Source of the DNA: Paenibacillus selenitireducens
Lineage (GTDB): Bacteria > Bacillota > Bacilli > Paenibacillales > Paenibacillaceae
NCBI RefSeq assembly: GCF_002021565.1
Contig: NZ_MSZX01000008.1
Span: 27 to 64,026, forward strand
Direction: 5' to 3'
Length of the DNA stretch: 64,000 nucleotides
Shown: in pieces, positions 29,611 through 38,629 of the stretch
Numbering within the stretch: the first letter of the stretch is position 1
Layout: each line of letters starts with the position of its first letter
The notes under the pieces: generated by a model
The model's database searches: none
Told to the model about the DNA's origin: nothing
The model's input: the letters and a program-made list of their open reading frames with translations, nothing else
Made by a program: the position numbers and the translations under genes

Positions 29611-29833
29611 TCGATTTTTTCATCCGGATGAGCCTTATATTCATCTATATTGGATTCATACAGGATAGGACGTCTGGATGAGCTTCGTTACTCATCTATG
29701 TTGGATGAATACAGGATAGGATTCACGAATTGAGGATTATTGGTGTTTTTCATCCTAGTATGTTGGAAATATACACTATAGACGCTTAAATATAGGCAAA
29801 TCCGTTAAAGCTATTGGATTTATCCAACATAGC
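29611..29833. repeat. Dispersed intergenic repeat, copy B (~223 bp)
   Basis: Partner of the element at 17792-18016, in the same orientation, with about four in five bases identical across the whole length. The internal complementary arms are kept exactly: CTATGTTGGAT at 29696-29706 and ATCCAACATAG at 29822-29832. The rest of the 29523-30097 gap holds the short repeat before it, an unremarkable stretch after it, and the bcp terminator. A 70-codon reading frame across its right end is not credible as a gene. Confidence 0.8.
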
Positions 29834-30047
29834 CATCTTCATCTTCATCATCGTTATGGTTAATAACATTCCCGCACGGGGTTTTTCGCACCGCGCACAG
29901 TTCCCCTCGCCAGGAGGAATTGCTGTAAAAATAACAACAATATAAGTATGGCCATCTACTAGTCTTGTGTTGTATAACATACAATATGATGATGTCATCC
30001 CTCTAATGATTTCGCCAACCTCTCGAACCTTAATGCCTTCTTATCGT

Positions 30048-30090
30048 AAAAAAAAAGGATGAAGCAGCACCCGCTGATCCATCCTTTTTC
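30048..30090 (-). terminator. Terminator after bcp
   Basis: Stem AAAAAGGATG / CATCCTTTTT around a 17-nt loop, with nine A residues on the left giving a strong minus-strand T run. Confidence 0.88.
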
Positions 30091-30097
30091 GTTATAT

Positions 30098-30565
30098 TTA
30101 CATCTGTTTCACGGCTTCGAGCACTTGATGAACATGCTCTTTCACCCTTACCTTGCGCCATTCGGCCGCAAGCTTGCCTTCCTCATCCACCACAAAGGTA
30201 GATCGGACAATGCCTTCGAATTCCCGTCCATAGAGCTTTTTCCATTGCCATACGCCGAACAATCGGCATACTTCATGCTCCGTATCGGCCAGCAGCAAAA
30301 ACGGCAGCTCGTTCTTCGCAATGAACTTCAACTGCAACTTGCTCGCGTCGCCGCTGATACCAATCACTTCGGTATTATACTTCGAAAATTCCCCCGTAAA
30401 GTCCCGAAAGTCACAAGATTCTTGCGTACACGCGGGTGTCGAACTTTTCGGATAAAAATAAATGACAAGCTTCTTCCCGCGATAATCGCTTAGGGAGACA
30501 TTCTCCCCGTTCGATGCGGGCAATGTAAAGTCAGGAATAGGTTGTCCCAATTGTAAATCAGCCAT
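30098..30565 (-). CDS. bcp: Thiol peroxidase of the Bcp/PrxQ family
   Basis: A 155-residue cytoplasmic peroxiredoxin that reduces hydrogen peroxide and organic peroxides with thioredoxin. The peroxidatic cysteine is in YPKSSTPACTQ (about residue 45) and the resolving cysteine five residues on (ESCDF), the 2-Cys PrxQ arrangement. The family norm is KDNTPGCT; here it is KSSTPACT, a mild change outside the catalytic Cys and Thr. The ATG at 30565 follows AAGGAGGG; the frame stays open upstream but has no support. Single gene with its own terminator. Confidence 0.94.
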   Translation of the reverse strand: MADLQLGQPIPDFTLPASNGENVSLSDYRGKKLVIYFYPKSSTPACTQESCDFRDFTGEFSKYNTEVIGISGDASKLQLKFIAKNELPFLLLADTEHEVCRLFGVWQWKKLYGREFEGIVRSTFVVDEEGKLAAEWRKVRVKEHVHQVLEAVKQM

Positions 30566-30776
30566 GTTGTACCCTCCTTGGGATGATGTCGATTGCGTGC
30601 GATGCTCATAAGTCCGCTGCGTCTGAATCGTCCTTCCAATCGCTCTTGTCACCAGATTTCTTCATGATCTAAGCCCTGTAAAGGGTGAAATCCGGTGACA
30701 AAGGCGAACGCTGCCGCTTCTACAGAACGATTTCAGCCTCTCCGCTAGGTTGTCGTCATCAGTAACGCAGTGGCCC

Positions 30777-31562
30777 CTACGATCCCGCCCCACGGTAACT
30801 CCGCACGCCGTAGTTCCAGACCAGAATACCGCCGGTTAAGAAGATCATCCCCATCACCGGGGTCAACAACGCAAAGGATTTTGTAATATTCTGATCCAAG
30901 AAATACGCTGCCGGATACACGCCGACGAAGGCAAAAGGAATAATCCAGGTTAAGATCACTTGAATCACGCGGTTATAAATAGTTACAGGATATCGCCCGT
31001 AACCTTGAATATTGAACATCAACGGCAAGATGCCCGTCGGTGCATCGGAGAAGAAGGAGATCGCCGTCAACGCGGTGTAAATTCCAACATAGATCATCAC
31101 CGATCCCAAGACCATTAACATCAGCACGAGTAACTCTACGATCCCAAAGGGAATGCCGAGCTGTGACCAACAAATCGCCATGATACCCGCTCCAACGAAT
31201 GAACCGATAAGCGACGGCGGATCGATATTTTCTAGGATCACTTGAAAGAGACTGTGCGCGGGCCGCGTGAGCACACGGTCCATCTCCCCTTTGACGATAT
31301 ACCTTTCACTGAAGCCCCATAAATTAATGAAGCAGCTAAAAATTCCGTAAGGAATCATAAAGTAACCATACACGAAGATCACTTCTGCCTCTGACCATCC
31401 GCCAAGCGTATCCGTGTGCTGAAATATCACCAAGATAAAAATTAAATTCGTTGCTTGAAACAGCAAATCTGACAGCACTTCAACCCAAAAATCGGCGCGG
31501 TAGGTCAGTCGTGTTTTCAAATAATTCTTAATATACTCCCACACGAGAGATCCATAATACAT
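30777..31562 (-). CDS. ABC-2 type exporter permease
   Basis: A 261-residue membrane protein with six predicted helices, of the ABC-2 permease type (PF06182-like), with an amphipathic N-terminus MYYGSLVWEYIKNYLKTRL. It is the last of three genes coding a NatA-type ATPase and two related permeases, starting four bases after its partner ends, with RBS GGGGG. The two permeases probably form a heterodimer. Such systems export lipids, polysaccharides or toxic compounds; the substrate here is unknown. Confidence 0.9.
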   Translation of the reverse strand: MYYGSLVWEYIKNYLKTRLTYRADFWVEVLSDLLFQATNLIFILVIFQHTDTLGGWSEAEVIFVYGYFMIPYGIFSCFINLWGFSERYIVKGEMDRVLTRPAHSLFQVILENIDPPSLIGSFVGAGIMAICWSQLGIPFGIVELLVLMLMVLGSVMIYVGIYTALTAISFFSDAPTGILPLMFNIQGYGRYPVTIYNRVIQVILTWIIPFAFVGVYPAAYFLDQNITKSFALLTPVMGMIFLTGGILVWNYGVRSYRGAGS

Positions 31563-31566
31563 CTGC

Positions 31567-32361
31567 TTAACCCCCTTGCACGAACAGACGATGCCGCGCT
31601 TGGCGCCACATCAACAATATCGGTATGATTAGAATCGCAAACCACAGCAACTGGATACCGAGCACATGCCAAATACCCACGCCTTGGATTCGCCCTGTAA
31701 AGACAGAGCTTGGCAAGAACGTGATCGCCTGGAAAGGTAGAAATTTCATAATTCCGGATAACCAGCCCGGGAACAAGGTAATCGGAACAATTACGCCGGA
31801 AAATAAGTCCACGAGTACGCGCTTCATGCGCATCATGCCTTCGTTATTCTCCACGAAGAAGGATAGCAGCCCGGTAAAAATATTGATTTGCGAATTAATT
31901 AGAAAGCTCATTAATAACATAAATAAAAAGGCTGTCCATGCTGCGGGGTCCGTCGGTAATTTAACGGGGAATAAGATGCATGCAATGATCATCCCGGGTC
32001 CCATGAAGAGGATTAGGCGGAATAACCCTTCACCGAGTCCTTGCATCATTTTGACGATGACGTAGTTATAAGGTCGGATGAACTGTATGGCTACACTGCC
32101 GTCACGTATGTCATTAGCGATCTCGCGATCCAGGTTATTGAAATAGAACGCTCTTGCCATCCAAGACACGGCCACATAGGTTGTCATTTGATCCACCGTA
32201 AAGCCGCCCAGCACGGTCTGGCTCCCATAAATGGCTTGCCATGTAAAATAGTACACCCCAATATTTAACGTATAGATTAAGATGCCGCTGTAGTAGTTCA
32301 CGCGATACGCGAGCATCATGAGAAATCGAATACGAATGAAATCCAAATAAGCGCTAAGCAT
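31567..32361 (-). CDS. ABC-2 type exporter permease (partner)
   Basis: A 264-residue membrane protein with six predicted helices, similar in plan to the following gene. The start is placed at the ATG at 32361 (MLSAYLDFIRIRFLMMLAYR), preceded by GAGGAGAAGG. That ATG lies inside the 3' end of the ATPase gene, giving an 8-base overlap. The frame is open 45 codons further up, but that part is Arg-rich and lies over the ATPase gene. Works with the ATPase and the second permease as an exporter of unknown substrate. Confidence 0.9.
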   Translation of the reverse strand: MLSAYLDFIRIRFLMMLAYRVNYYSGILIYTLNIGVYYFTWQAIYGSQTVLGGFTVDQMTTYVAVSWMARAFYFNNLDREIANDIRDGSVAIQFIRPYNYVIVKMMQGLGEGLFRLILFMGPGMIIACILFPVKLPTDPAAWTAFLFMLLMSFLINSQINIFTGLLSFFVENNEGMMRMKRVLVDLFSGVIVPITLFPGWLSGIMKFLPFQAITFLPSSVFTGRIQGVGIWHVLGIQLLWFAILIIPILLMWRQARHRLFVQGG

Positions 32362-33400
32362 TCGACACCTTCTCCTCTTGCAGTAGGTGCTCTTTCGGTT
32401 CCTCCGCTGAACCCGACTTATAAATCTCGCGTACGATATCATCCGTGTTCGTCTCAACGATTTTGATATCGGTGATTTCCGTCGTTCCCACCACACGGCT
32501 CAGCACATCTGAGACATTCACTTCGAGCGGAATCCACACTTTGGCGGTATATTCATTTTCGGCTGTCCACGCGACTTCAAGGCCAGCGGTAAGCATCTGC
32601 AATTGATCCATGATGAATGGCGAGGCAAATTGGAAGTGAACCTCACGCCCTTTGCCCCATTTTGCCTTCAGTTCTTCAAGACCGCCGTCATAAATAATTC
32701 TGCCGTCATCCAACATAATCACACGCGAGCATAAGGCTTCGATATCTTGCAGGTCATGCGTGGTCAAAAGAATCGTCGTCTCATATCGCTGGTTCATTTG
32801 CTTCAGGAACTCGCGAATTTCCGTCTTCACGACAATATCCAGCCCGATCGTTGGTTCGTCCAAGAATACAATGGAAGGGTTATGCAGCAAAGAAGCTACC
32901 AGCTCACAGCGCATACGCTGTCCTAAGCTTAACTTGCGCACCGGACGATTTAATAAATCCTGTAGTTGGAGACGTTCGACTAATTCGTCCAAGCGTTTCT
33001 TAAATTCCTGCTCGGGCACGCGATAGACTTTGCGAAGCAGTTGAAAGGATTCAATTACGCCGATATCCCACCACAATTGACTGCGTTGTCCGAACACGAC
33101 GCCGATGCCTCGTACGAATTTCTCGCGTTCTTGGTGAGGAATGAAGCCATTCACGCGAATGTCACCTGAGGTCGGCACAAGAATGCCGGTCAACATTTTG
33201 ATCGTCGTCGATTTGCCTGCCCCGTTCTCGCCAATGTAACCGCAAATCTCACCCCGTGGAATTTGAAAAGATATATCTTTCACGGCAGCGACCTGATTGT
33301 ATTCTCTGCGGAACAAGTCCAGCATCGCGCCTTTCAGACCTTCTCTATTCTTTTGAACCTTAAATTCTTTCCTTAAATCTTTCACATCAATCGCTAACAC
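32354..33400 (-). CDS. ABC exporter ATP-binding protein (NatA-like)
   Basis: About 348 residues from a GTG at 33400 with AGGAGG ten bases upstream; the long open frame before it (to 33658) has no ribosome site and crosses the divergent promoter. Walker A is GENGAGKST, the signature is LSLGQRMRCE, and Walker B is SIVFLDEPTIGLD; the switch His is in LTTHDLQDIE. The C-terminal ~90 residues form the extra domain usual in this exporter class. Promoter on the minus strand: TTGCAT (33501-33506), 16 bp, TATCAT (33479-33484), back to back with the LCP gene promoter. Confidence 0.92.
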   Translation of the reverse strand: MLAIDVKDLRKEFKVQKNREGLKGAMLDLFRREYNQVAAVKDISFQIPRGEICGYIGENGAGKSTTIKMLTGILVPTSGDIRVNGFIPHQEREKFVRGIGVVFGQRSQLWWDIGVIESFQLLRKVYRVPEQEFKKRLDELVERLQLQDLLNRPVRKLSLGQRMRCELVASLLHNPSIVFLDEPTIGLDIVVKTEIREFLKQMNQRYETTILLTTHDLQDIEALCSRVIMLDDGRIIYDGGLEELKAKWGKGREVHFQFASPFIMDQLQMLTAGLEVAWTAENEYTAKVWIPLEVNVSDVLSRVVGTTEITDIKIVETNTDDIVREIYKSGSAEEPKEHLLQEEKVSNA

Positions 33401-33445
33401 GATGTTGTAACCTCCTGGAACAATGCCTAAAATCCGACAATTAAT

Positions 33446-33506
33446 TTGATTTTTCACCAAAAAAAAATCTATAATGTAATGATACTTTAAATAGATTATT
33501 ATGCAA
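33446..33506. promoter_or_regulatory. Divergent promoters for the ABC exporter and LCP genes
   Basis: Plus strand: TTGATT (33446-33451), 18 bp, TATAAT (33470-33475) toward the LCP gene. Minus strand: TTGCAT (33501-33506), 16 bp, TATCAT (33479-33484) toward the ABC ATPase. The two -10 elements are four bases apart, so polymerases would compete for the site. Confidence 0.65.
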
Positions 33507-33541
33507 AACCATTTTATTCGAAAGAGAACAGAAAGGGATGA

Positions 33542-34633
33542 ATGCAACGTCTTATGAAAAAGATGAGCAAACGCGCGAAATGGATTACAGGCTCCATTAT
33601 CGCAGTACTGGCTATTGTATTGATTTTTGTAGGAATCTATACGTACCGGGTCTATCATAGTTTGGATAATTTGAATAAAAAGCCAGAGGACTCTATTTTT
33701 ACGAATAATAGTAAGGAAGAAGTTGCTCCGAAATGGACAGGTACGGAGCGCGTTAATATATTACTCATGGGCGGAGACTCACGCGGCATGCAGAAGAATG
33801 AGGTTCCTCGTTCGGACTCTCTGATCGTCGCCTCCGTGGACCCCGTTACAAAAAAGGGAACGTTGTTATCCATTCTGCGGGACACGTACGTAGATATCCC
33901 GGGTCATGGCAAAGAACGGATTAATGCGGCTCTTGCCTATGGCGGGCCGAATCTAGCAATGAAAACCGTAAGCGATTTGCTGGGTGTACCGATTCAATAT
34001 TATGTTTATGTCGATTTTAAAGGATTTATCGCACTTATTGACGCCATTGACGGCATCGACTTTTATGTAGAAAAAGATATGAAATACAGCAGTAAAGCAG
34101 ATAAACATGAGTATGACATTGATTTGAAGAAAGGCATGCAGCATCTAGATGGGAAATCGGCATTACAATATGTTCGATTCCGTCATGATGCGATGTCCGA
34201 CTTCACGCGGACGGAACGTCAACGGGAGTTCCTCAAAGCGGTAGCGTCTAAGATGCAGACCACATGGTCGATCATGAAGCTGCCAGATATTCTCGAGAAG
34301 GTGAATCCGTTTATTGAAACAAATTTAAACATCGACGATATGTGGAAGCTTGCAGCATTAGGGTATGATAGCCAGATCGGCAGCAGCGAGCAAATCCCGC
34401 CAATGAAGCTTATCAGTGAAGATAATGCCGGCGGAGCCGCTGTTATCGGTATTAAAAATGAGCAGGCGCTGAAGGATTTTGTTCAGGAAACGTTCACCAA
34501 GGATACAGCACCTCCTGCCACGCCAACGGATGGCACGGGTACTGGAACCGGCTCGGGAACGGGCACAGATCAGACGAAGACAGACAGCAATTCAAGCAAC
34601 CAGAGCAATTCAACCAGCTCAACTTCAAAGTAG
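33542..34633 (+). CDS. LytR-CpsA-Psr (LCP) family wall-polymer transferase
   Basis: A 363-residue membrane-anchored protein. One helix (about 15-35) is followed by the outward-facing LCP domain (about 70-260), with the pyrophosphate-binding and catalytic residues in LLMGGDSR, PRSDSLIVASVDP, SILRDTYVDIPG and YVRFRHD. LCP enzymes attach teichoic acids or capsular sugars to peptidoglycan. The last ~45 residues are a low-complexity Thr/Gly then Ser/Asn tail. ATG at 33542 follows AAAGGG. It is followed 47 bp later by hemL and likely shares its transcript. Confidence 0.93.
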   Translation: MQRLMKKMSKRAKWITGSIIAVLAIVLIFVGIYTYRVYHSLDNLNKKPEDSIFTNNSKEEVAPKWTGTERVNILLMGGDSRGMQKNEVPRSDSLIVASVDPVTKKGTLLSILRDTYVDIPGHGKERINAALAYGGPNLAMKTVSDLLGVPIQYYVYVDFKGFIALIDAIDGIDFYVEKDMKYSSKADKHEYDIDLKKGMQHLDGKSALQYVRFRHDAMSDFTRTERQREFLKAVASKMQTTWSIMKLPDILEKVNPFIETNLNIDDMWKLAALGYDSQIGSSEQIPPMKLISEDNAGGAAVIGIKNEQALKDFVQETFTKDTAPPATPTDGTGTGTGSGTGTDQTKTDSNSSNQSNSTSSTSK

Positions 34634-34680
34634 CGGCTGGATGACAGAATATGTAGGAACAAGAAAGAAGGAGAATTTCG

Positions 34681-35991
34681 ATGAATCGAGTACGTTCTGA
34701 ACAATGGTATCAGGAAGCTTTAACACATATCGTCGGTGGGGTGAACAGCCCTTCCAGGTCTTTTAAGGCGGTTGGCGGTGGCGCCCCCGTCTTTATGGAA
34801 CGCGGACAAGGTGCTTATTTCTGGGATATTGACGGCAATAAGTATATTGACTATTTGGCCGCTTACGGACCGATTATTGTAGGTCACGCGCATCCGCATG
34901 TAACGGAAGCGATCACACGTGCAGCGCAAAATGGTACCTTATATGGGACACCGACGACGTTAGAAGTTACATTTGCCAAGATGTTAAAAGACGCGATTCC
35001 TTCTCTCGATAAAGTCCGATTCGTAAATTCAGGTACGGAAGCCGTGATGACAACCATTCGTGTGGCTCGTGCTTATACAAAACGTAATAAAATTATCAAA
35101 TTTGCCGGCTGTTATCATGGCCATTCCGATTTAGTGCTAGTCGCCGCAGGATCAGGTCCTTCCACGCTAGGCATTCCGGATAGTGCAGGTATTCCTGCCA
35201 CCATTGCCCAGGAAGTCATTACCGTGCCGTTTAACGATCTTGATGCATTACAAGTCGCCTTGGAACGTTGGGGCGATGATGTGGCGGCTGTCATGGTCGA
35301 GCCGATCGTCGGCAACTTCGGTATGGTTATGCCGGCTCCTGGATTCTTGGAAGGACTATGTCGCTTAACCCGGCAGTTCGGAGCACTTGTGATATACGAC
35401 GAGGTGATTAGCGCATTCCGATTCCATTACGGCAGCGCGCAGACGTTCGCAGCATTCGATGATTTTGCAGCTATTGAGCCTGATTTAACTGCACTCGGCA
35501 AAATCATTGGCGGCGGCTTGCCGATTGGTGCCTATGGCGGTCGAAAACAGGTGATGGAACAAGTTGCCCCACTCGGCCCAGCCTATCAAGCGGGGACGAT
35601 GGCGGGTAATCCCGCTTCCATTACAGCAGGGATTGCTTGTCTCGAAGTGCTGCAAAAGCCAGGCACATACGAGCGTATGGACGCCCTTGCAGCCGCACTT
35701 GTCGACGGCTTAGAAACCTCTGCCGCGAAGCACGGCATGCCATTGACAATTAATCGGATCCGCGGTTCGTTCTCGACGCATTTTTGCGACCATCCTGTGA
35801 CAAACTATGAGGAAGCACAAACTTCTGACGGCGAGATGTTCGCACGTTTCTTCCGTGAGATGCTTGAGCAAGGCATTTGCCTAGCGCCTTCGAAATATGA
35901 GGCATGGTTCCTTACAACAGAACATACCGAGGACGATATTGCCAGAACAATCCAAGCTGCCGATCATGCCTTCTACCAAATGTCACGATAA
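34681..35991 (+). CDS. hemL: Glutamate-1-semialdehyde 2,1-aminomutase
   Basis: A PLP enzyme that isomerises glutamate-1-semialdehyde to 5-aminolevulinate for haem synthesis. The 436-residue protein matches the family along its length: [13 protein letters not shown] near the start, VNSGTEA for the cofactor phosphate, YHGHSD, and the PLP lysine K274 in ALGKIIGGG. No other hem gene is nearby, so this may be the second copy (GsaB-like) that many Bacillales carry beside the one in the main hem operon; that is inference. RBS AAGGAG; no promoter of its own was seen. Confidence 0.93.
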   Translation: MNRVRSEQWYQEALTHIVGGVNSPSRSFKAVGGGAPVFMERGQGAYFWDIDGNKYIDYLAAYGPIIVGHAHPHVTEAITRAAQNGTLYGTPTTLEVTFAKMLKDAIPSLDKVRFVNSGTEAVMTTIRVARAYTKRNKIIKFAGCYHGHSDLVLVAAGSGPSTLGIPDSAGIPATIAQEVITVPFNDLDALQVALERWGDDVAAVMVEPIVGNFGMVMPAPGFLEGLCRLTRQFGALVIYDEVISAFRFHYGSAQTFAAFDDFAAIEPDLTALGKIIGGGLPIGAYGGRKQVMEQVAPLGPAYQAGTMAGNPASITAGIACLEVLQKPGTYERMDALAAALVDGLETSAAKHGMPLTINRIRGSFSTHFCDHPVTNYEEAQTSDGEMFARFFREMLEQGICLAPSKYEAWFLTTEHTEDDIARTIQAADHAFYQMSR

Positions 35992-36064
35992 TTAGGCAAT
36001 GATGTAAATTGTTATATCTGGGAGATTGCTTCATTCTGCTGGATATGATAGGATATAAACAACT

Positions 36065-36200
36065 TAATACGTCTCCAAAGGGGAGTAGCAAGAGACAGTA
36101 AAGTCGTCATTACGGGATTTCATCCTCGGCTTTATTGGCAACGATCATGTTGTTTTGCGAGACCTTTGCCACCTATGGTAAAGGTCTCTTTCTTATTTTT
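36065..36200 (+). promoter_or_regulatory. yybP-ykoY manganese riboswitch with terminator
   Basis: The conserved 5' element AAAGGGGAGTAGC (36077-36089) and 3' element GCGAGACCTTTGCC (36157-36170), both hallmarks of this class, flank the helices of the aptamer. The 3' element can pair within the aptamer (CAAAGG with CCTTTG) or with AAAGGTCT just downstream; the latter gives a hairpin followed by CTTTCTTATTTTT, an intrinsic terminator (about 36159-36200). Known members sense Mn2+ and turn on export proteins of the TerC and related families, as found here. Confidence 0.92.
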
Positions 36201-36209
36201 GGAACTTTG

Positions 36210-36243
36210 ACGCTGTTACCGTAGGTGGTAACGGCGTTTTTTA
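36210..36243 (+). terminator. Second terminator in the manganese riboswitch leader
   Basis: Stem ACGC-GTTACC / GGTAAC-GCGT with a 6-nt loop, then TTTTTT. It lies 10 bp after the T run of the first terminator and 32 bp before the start codon of the TerC gene, so transcription must pass two terminators. Confidence 0.75.
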
Positions 36244-36274
36244 TGTTATTCACTATTATAGGAGGAATGGAAAG

Positions 36275-36961
36275 ATGGATTTTTTTTCACTTGATTTTTG
36301 GTCGGCTCTATTCGCCATCGTCATGATTGACTTGGTACTTGCCGGAGATAATGCGATCGTGATCGGACTGGCAGCGCGTAATCTTCCGAAGAGTCAACAG
36401 AAGAAAGTGATCATTTGGGGAACTGTCGGGGCGATAGCCATTCGTGCTACCGCAACACTACTCGTGGTTTGGTTATTGAAGATTCCTGGACTTTTACTTG
36501 CAGGCGGACTTATTCTGATTTGGATTGCATTCAAGCTCATGGTTGAAGAGAAGGATCATAACGTCGAATCTGGCGGAAGCATTTGGGCTGCCATTCGAAC
36601 CATTATTATCGCAGATGCGGTAATGGGTCTAGATAATGTACTTGCTGTTGCAGGTGCTGCGCATGATAGCTTCTTGCTGGTTATCCTTGGCTTGGCGATC
36701 TCGGTTCCTATCGTAGTCTGGGGAAGTACAATCGTGCTTAAGTTTATTGAGAAATATCCGGCAATCATCACCGTCGGCTCTGCGGTACTTGCTTGGACGG
36801 CTTCCAAAATGATCGTTGGCGAATCGTTCATGAAGGATTTCTTCACGAATCCTGTCCTGAAGTATGGTTTTGAAATTCTCGTCATTATTCTGGTTGTAAG
36901 TGCAGGTTTAATTGTAAAACGGCGCAGATCGCTAAAGCCAGCGGCTGAACCGCAAGCATAA
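36275..36961 (+). CDS. TerC-family metal exporter, probably manganese
   Basis: A 228-residue membrane protein with seven or so helices. It has the TerC signature acidic residues inside membrane helices: VLAGDNAIVIG near residue 25 and VMGLDNVLAVAG near residue 118, both with the conserved Asp-Asn pair. Relatives under the same riboswitch in Bacillus move Mn2+ out of the cell, in part to load exported enzymes. The riboswitch directly upstream supports that role here. Strong RBS AGGAGG before the ATG. Ends with a short Arg/Lys-rich cytoplasmic tail. Confidence 0.93.
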   Translation: MDFFSLDFWSALFAIVMIDLVLAGDNAIVIGLAARNLPKSQQKKVIIWGTVGAIAIRATATLLVVWLLKIPGLLLAGGLILIWIAFKLMVEEKDHNVESGGSIWAAIRTIIIADAVMGLDNVLAVAGAAHDSFLLVILGLAISVPIVVWGSTIVLKFIEKYPAIITVGSAVLAWTASKMIVGESFMKDFFTNPVLKYGFEILVIILVVSAGLIVKRRRSLKPAAEPQA

Positions 36962-36972
36962 TTACATGCTAT

Positions 36973-37021
36973 ACGGCACTTCGAGCTCCAGCTTCTTGGA
37001 GTTCTTAGTGCCGTTATTGTT
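36973..37021 (+). terminator. Terminator after the TerC-family gene
   Basis: Stem ACGGCACT / AGTGCCGT with an inner CTCCA / TGGAG stem, then TTATTGTTT on the plus strand. Its right arm touches the stop codon of the convergent bioC gene. Confidence 0.8.
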
Positions 37022-37910
37022 TATGCAGATACATTCCCATCCCTACATCATATGTAACTTGAATCCCCGTGCCACTGCTTGCAGCATAATTCTGTCTATA
37101 TTGTTCTCCCATAGCTCGGAACAAAGCTCGGCTTGTGCTCATCTGCCATGAACGCTGAACCGCATTGCCTGCCCCCACCCGCTTCACACTGTACAGAAAA
37201 TCTTCGACCTGAGGATACTCCATCACATAGAGCGATTCCTTCCAATGGAATAGACCCTCACTCGCGGGACCTTCATGATCCGTAAAAATGTCATGCCAAG
37301 CTCGTTCATCTAAATACGACTGACCGTGAGGGGTAGGAGTCAATGATAGTTCTTGTTCCGCCCTGGCAAAGGAATCATGCAGCTCATGAAAGGTTTGCGG
37401 ACCGAACGTGGCAAAAGCCATGACTCCATTCGGCTCTAATAACTTCACCAGTGCCTGACAAGTTTCTGCCGGATGGTTGAACCATTGAAACGTTGCATTG
37501 GAGACAATAAGATCATAGCCCTTCTCCTGCATCGGTATTGCCTCATGCATGATAGCTTCCTGTTCCTTTGCCCAGGATTCCGCATCCCGAGCAAGACATG
37601 TCATCCGGGCTTGATCCCCCGGTGTTATGCGCTTCCTTGTCTCCTCGATCATTCGGTCTGAAAGATCCAATACCGTAAGATGTGCTTCAGGATATTGATG
37701 AAGCAGTTGAAGGGTCACAGCCCCTGTCCCACATCCGACTTCAAGAATTCGCCTCGGAGGCCGCTGCATGGGAGCCGCCATGATATGACGCAAGAGTTCA
37801 TCCCCCATCCATCGCTGCACGACGGCATAATGATCATATTGTTCGGCATATCGATTGAAATTACGACGAACGCGTTCTTTATCCATTTCTATTTCAAGAG
37901 ATGCTCGCAT
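37014..37910 (-). CDS. bioC: Malonyl-ACP O-methyltransferase
   Basis: BioC methylates malonyl-ACP with SAM, disguising it so that the fatty acid machinery can build pimeloyl-ACP methyl ester for biotin. The 298-residue protein starts with the BioC-typical RVRRNFNRYAEQYD and carries the SAM-binding motif LEVGCGTGAVT near residue 57, then DLIVSNATFQWF. It is the last gene of the bio operon and overlaps the hydrolase gene before it by 17 bases. Confidence 0.94.
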   Translation of the reverse strand: MRASLEIEMDKERVRRNFNRYAEQYDHYAVVQRWMGDELLRHIMAAPMQRPPRRILEVGCGTGAVTLQLLHQYPEAHLTVLDLSDRMIEETRKRITPGDQARMTCLARDAESWAKEQEAIMHEAIPMQEKGYDLIVSNATFQWFNHPAETCQALVKLLEPNGVMAFATFGPQTFHELHDSFARAEQELSLTPTPHGQSYLDERAWHDIFTDHEGPASEGLFHWKESLYVMEYPQVEDFLYSVKRVGAGNAVQRSWQMSTSRALFRAMGEQYRQNYAASSGTGIQVTYDVGMGMYLHKQ

Positions 37911-38628
37911 CGGTTATCCATCTCCTTAATGTCGTTAAAAATACATCCCGTTGATGATAAAAGGGGACGTGTCCTACACCCTCCATACGTTGAACTTCAT
38001 GCGACAGCAAATCCGCCGGCATCGCACCGATCGGACAGATATCATCCAGCATCCCGTGCATCCAATAGATGCGTTGGCCTTGTTCCCGAAGATATTTCCA
38101 TGGCATGTGCAAGTTGACCTCTAGCAAGTACTGAAGCGCAGCGGACAGTCCTTCCCTGGTAAAGTCATGACGAAGACCCTCGGCATCATCCGAGGACATC
38201 TGCAATAAGGCATGAAAATCTCTTACTGTAGATCCAGGATCTGCTTGAAGGCGAAATTGCATGCGTTCTACGATCCGCCGAGGCCATCCCTGCTGCCGAT
38301 CGGTTGATGTAAATTGAAGCGATGAAGATACCATGATCACGGACCCAAGTTTCTTTAATACGTCTTGATCCTGCATACTTGCTTGGTACAGCGCATCAAT
38401 CATGAGCATGCCTCCCATCGACCATCCAACGACATGCAATTCCTCTGTACTGGGATCTATCAGAAGACGGCATACAGCTTGCCGCACGGTCCGTTGAAGT
38501 TCTTCAACGGTGTTGCATCGATCATAACAAATAAAATCATGCTCCAGCCCATCTAGCTCCTGTTCGAAACCGTTCCAAATTGCTGGCGATGTTCCGAAAC
38601 CATGTATCCATAACAACTTTTTCCCCAT
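37894..38628 (-). CDS. Alpha/beta hydrolase in the BioH role
   Basis: A 244-residue hydrolase with the catalytic triad in standard order: Ser in VVGWSMGG (about residue 70), Asp in MHGMLDDICP, and His in GVGHVPFY. The start reads WIHGFGTSPAIW, which supplies the oxyanion hole. Its place between bioF and bioC suggests that it cleaves the methyl ester of pimeloyl-ACP, the job done by BioH in E. coli; sequence alone does not prove this. It shares overlapping or abutting ends with both neighbours. Confidence 0.85.
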   Translation of the reverse strand: MGKKLLWIHGFGTSPAIWNGFEQELDGLEHDFICYDRCNTVEELQRTVRQAVCRLLIDPSTEELHVVGWSMGGMLMIDALYQASMQDQDVLKKLGSVIMVSSSLQFTSTDRQQGWPRRIVERMQFRLQADPGSTVRDFHALLQMSSDDAEGLRHDFTREGLSAALQYLLEVNLHMPWKYLREQGQRIYWMHGMLDDICPIGAMPADLLSHEVQRMEGVGHVPFYHQRDVFLTTLRRWITDASIS

Positions 38629-38629
38629 T

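Noticed and set aside
29786-29998. 70-codon frame on the minus strand over repeat copy B
   Set aside because: Overlaps the dispersed repeat, has no ribosome site and reads as unstructured sequence.
33401-33658. N-terminal extension of the ABC ATPase
   Set aside because: The extra 86 codons cross two promoters and the start of the divergent LCP gene, and lack a ribosome site; the GTG at 33400 after AGGAGG is better.
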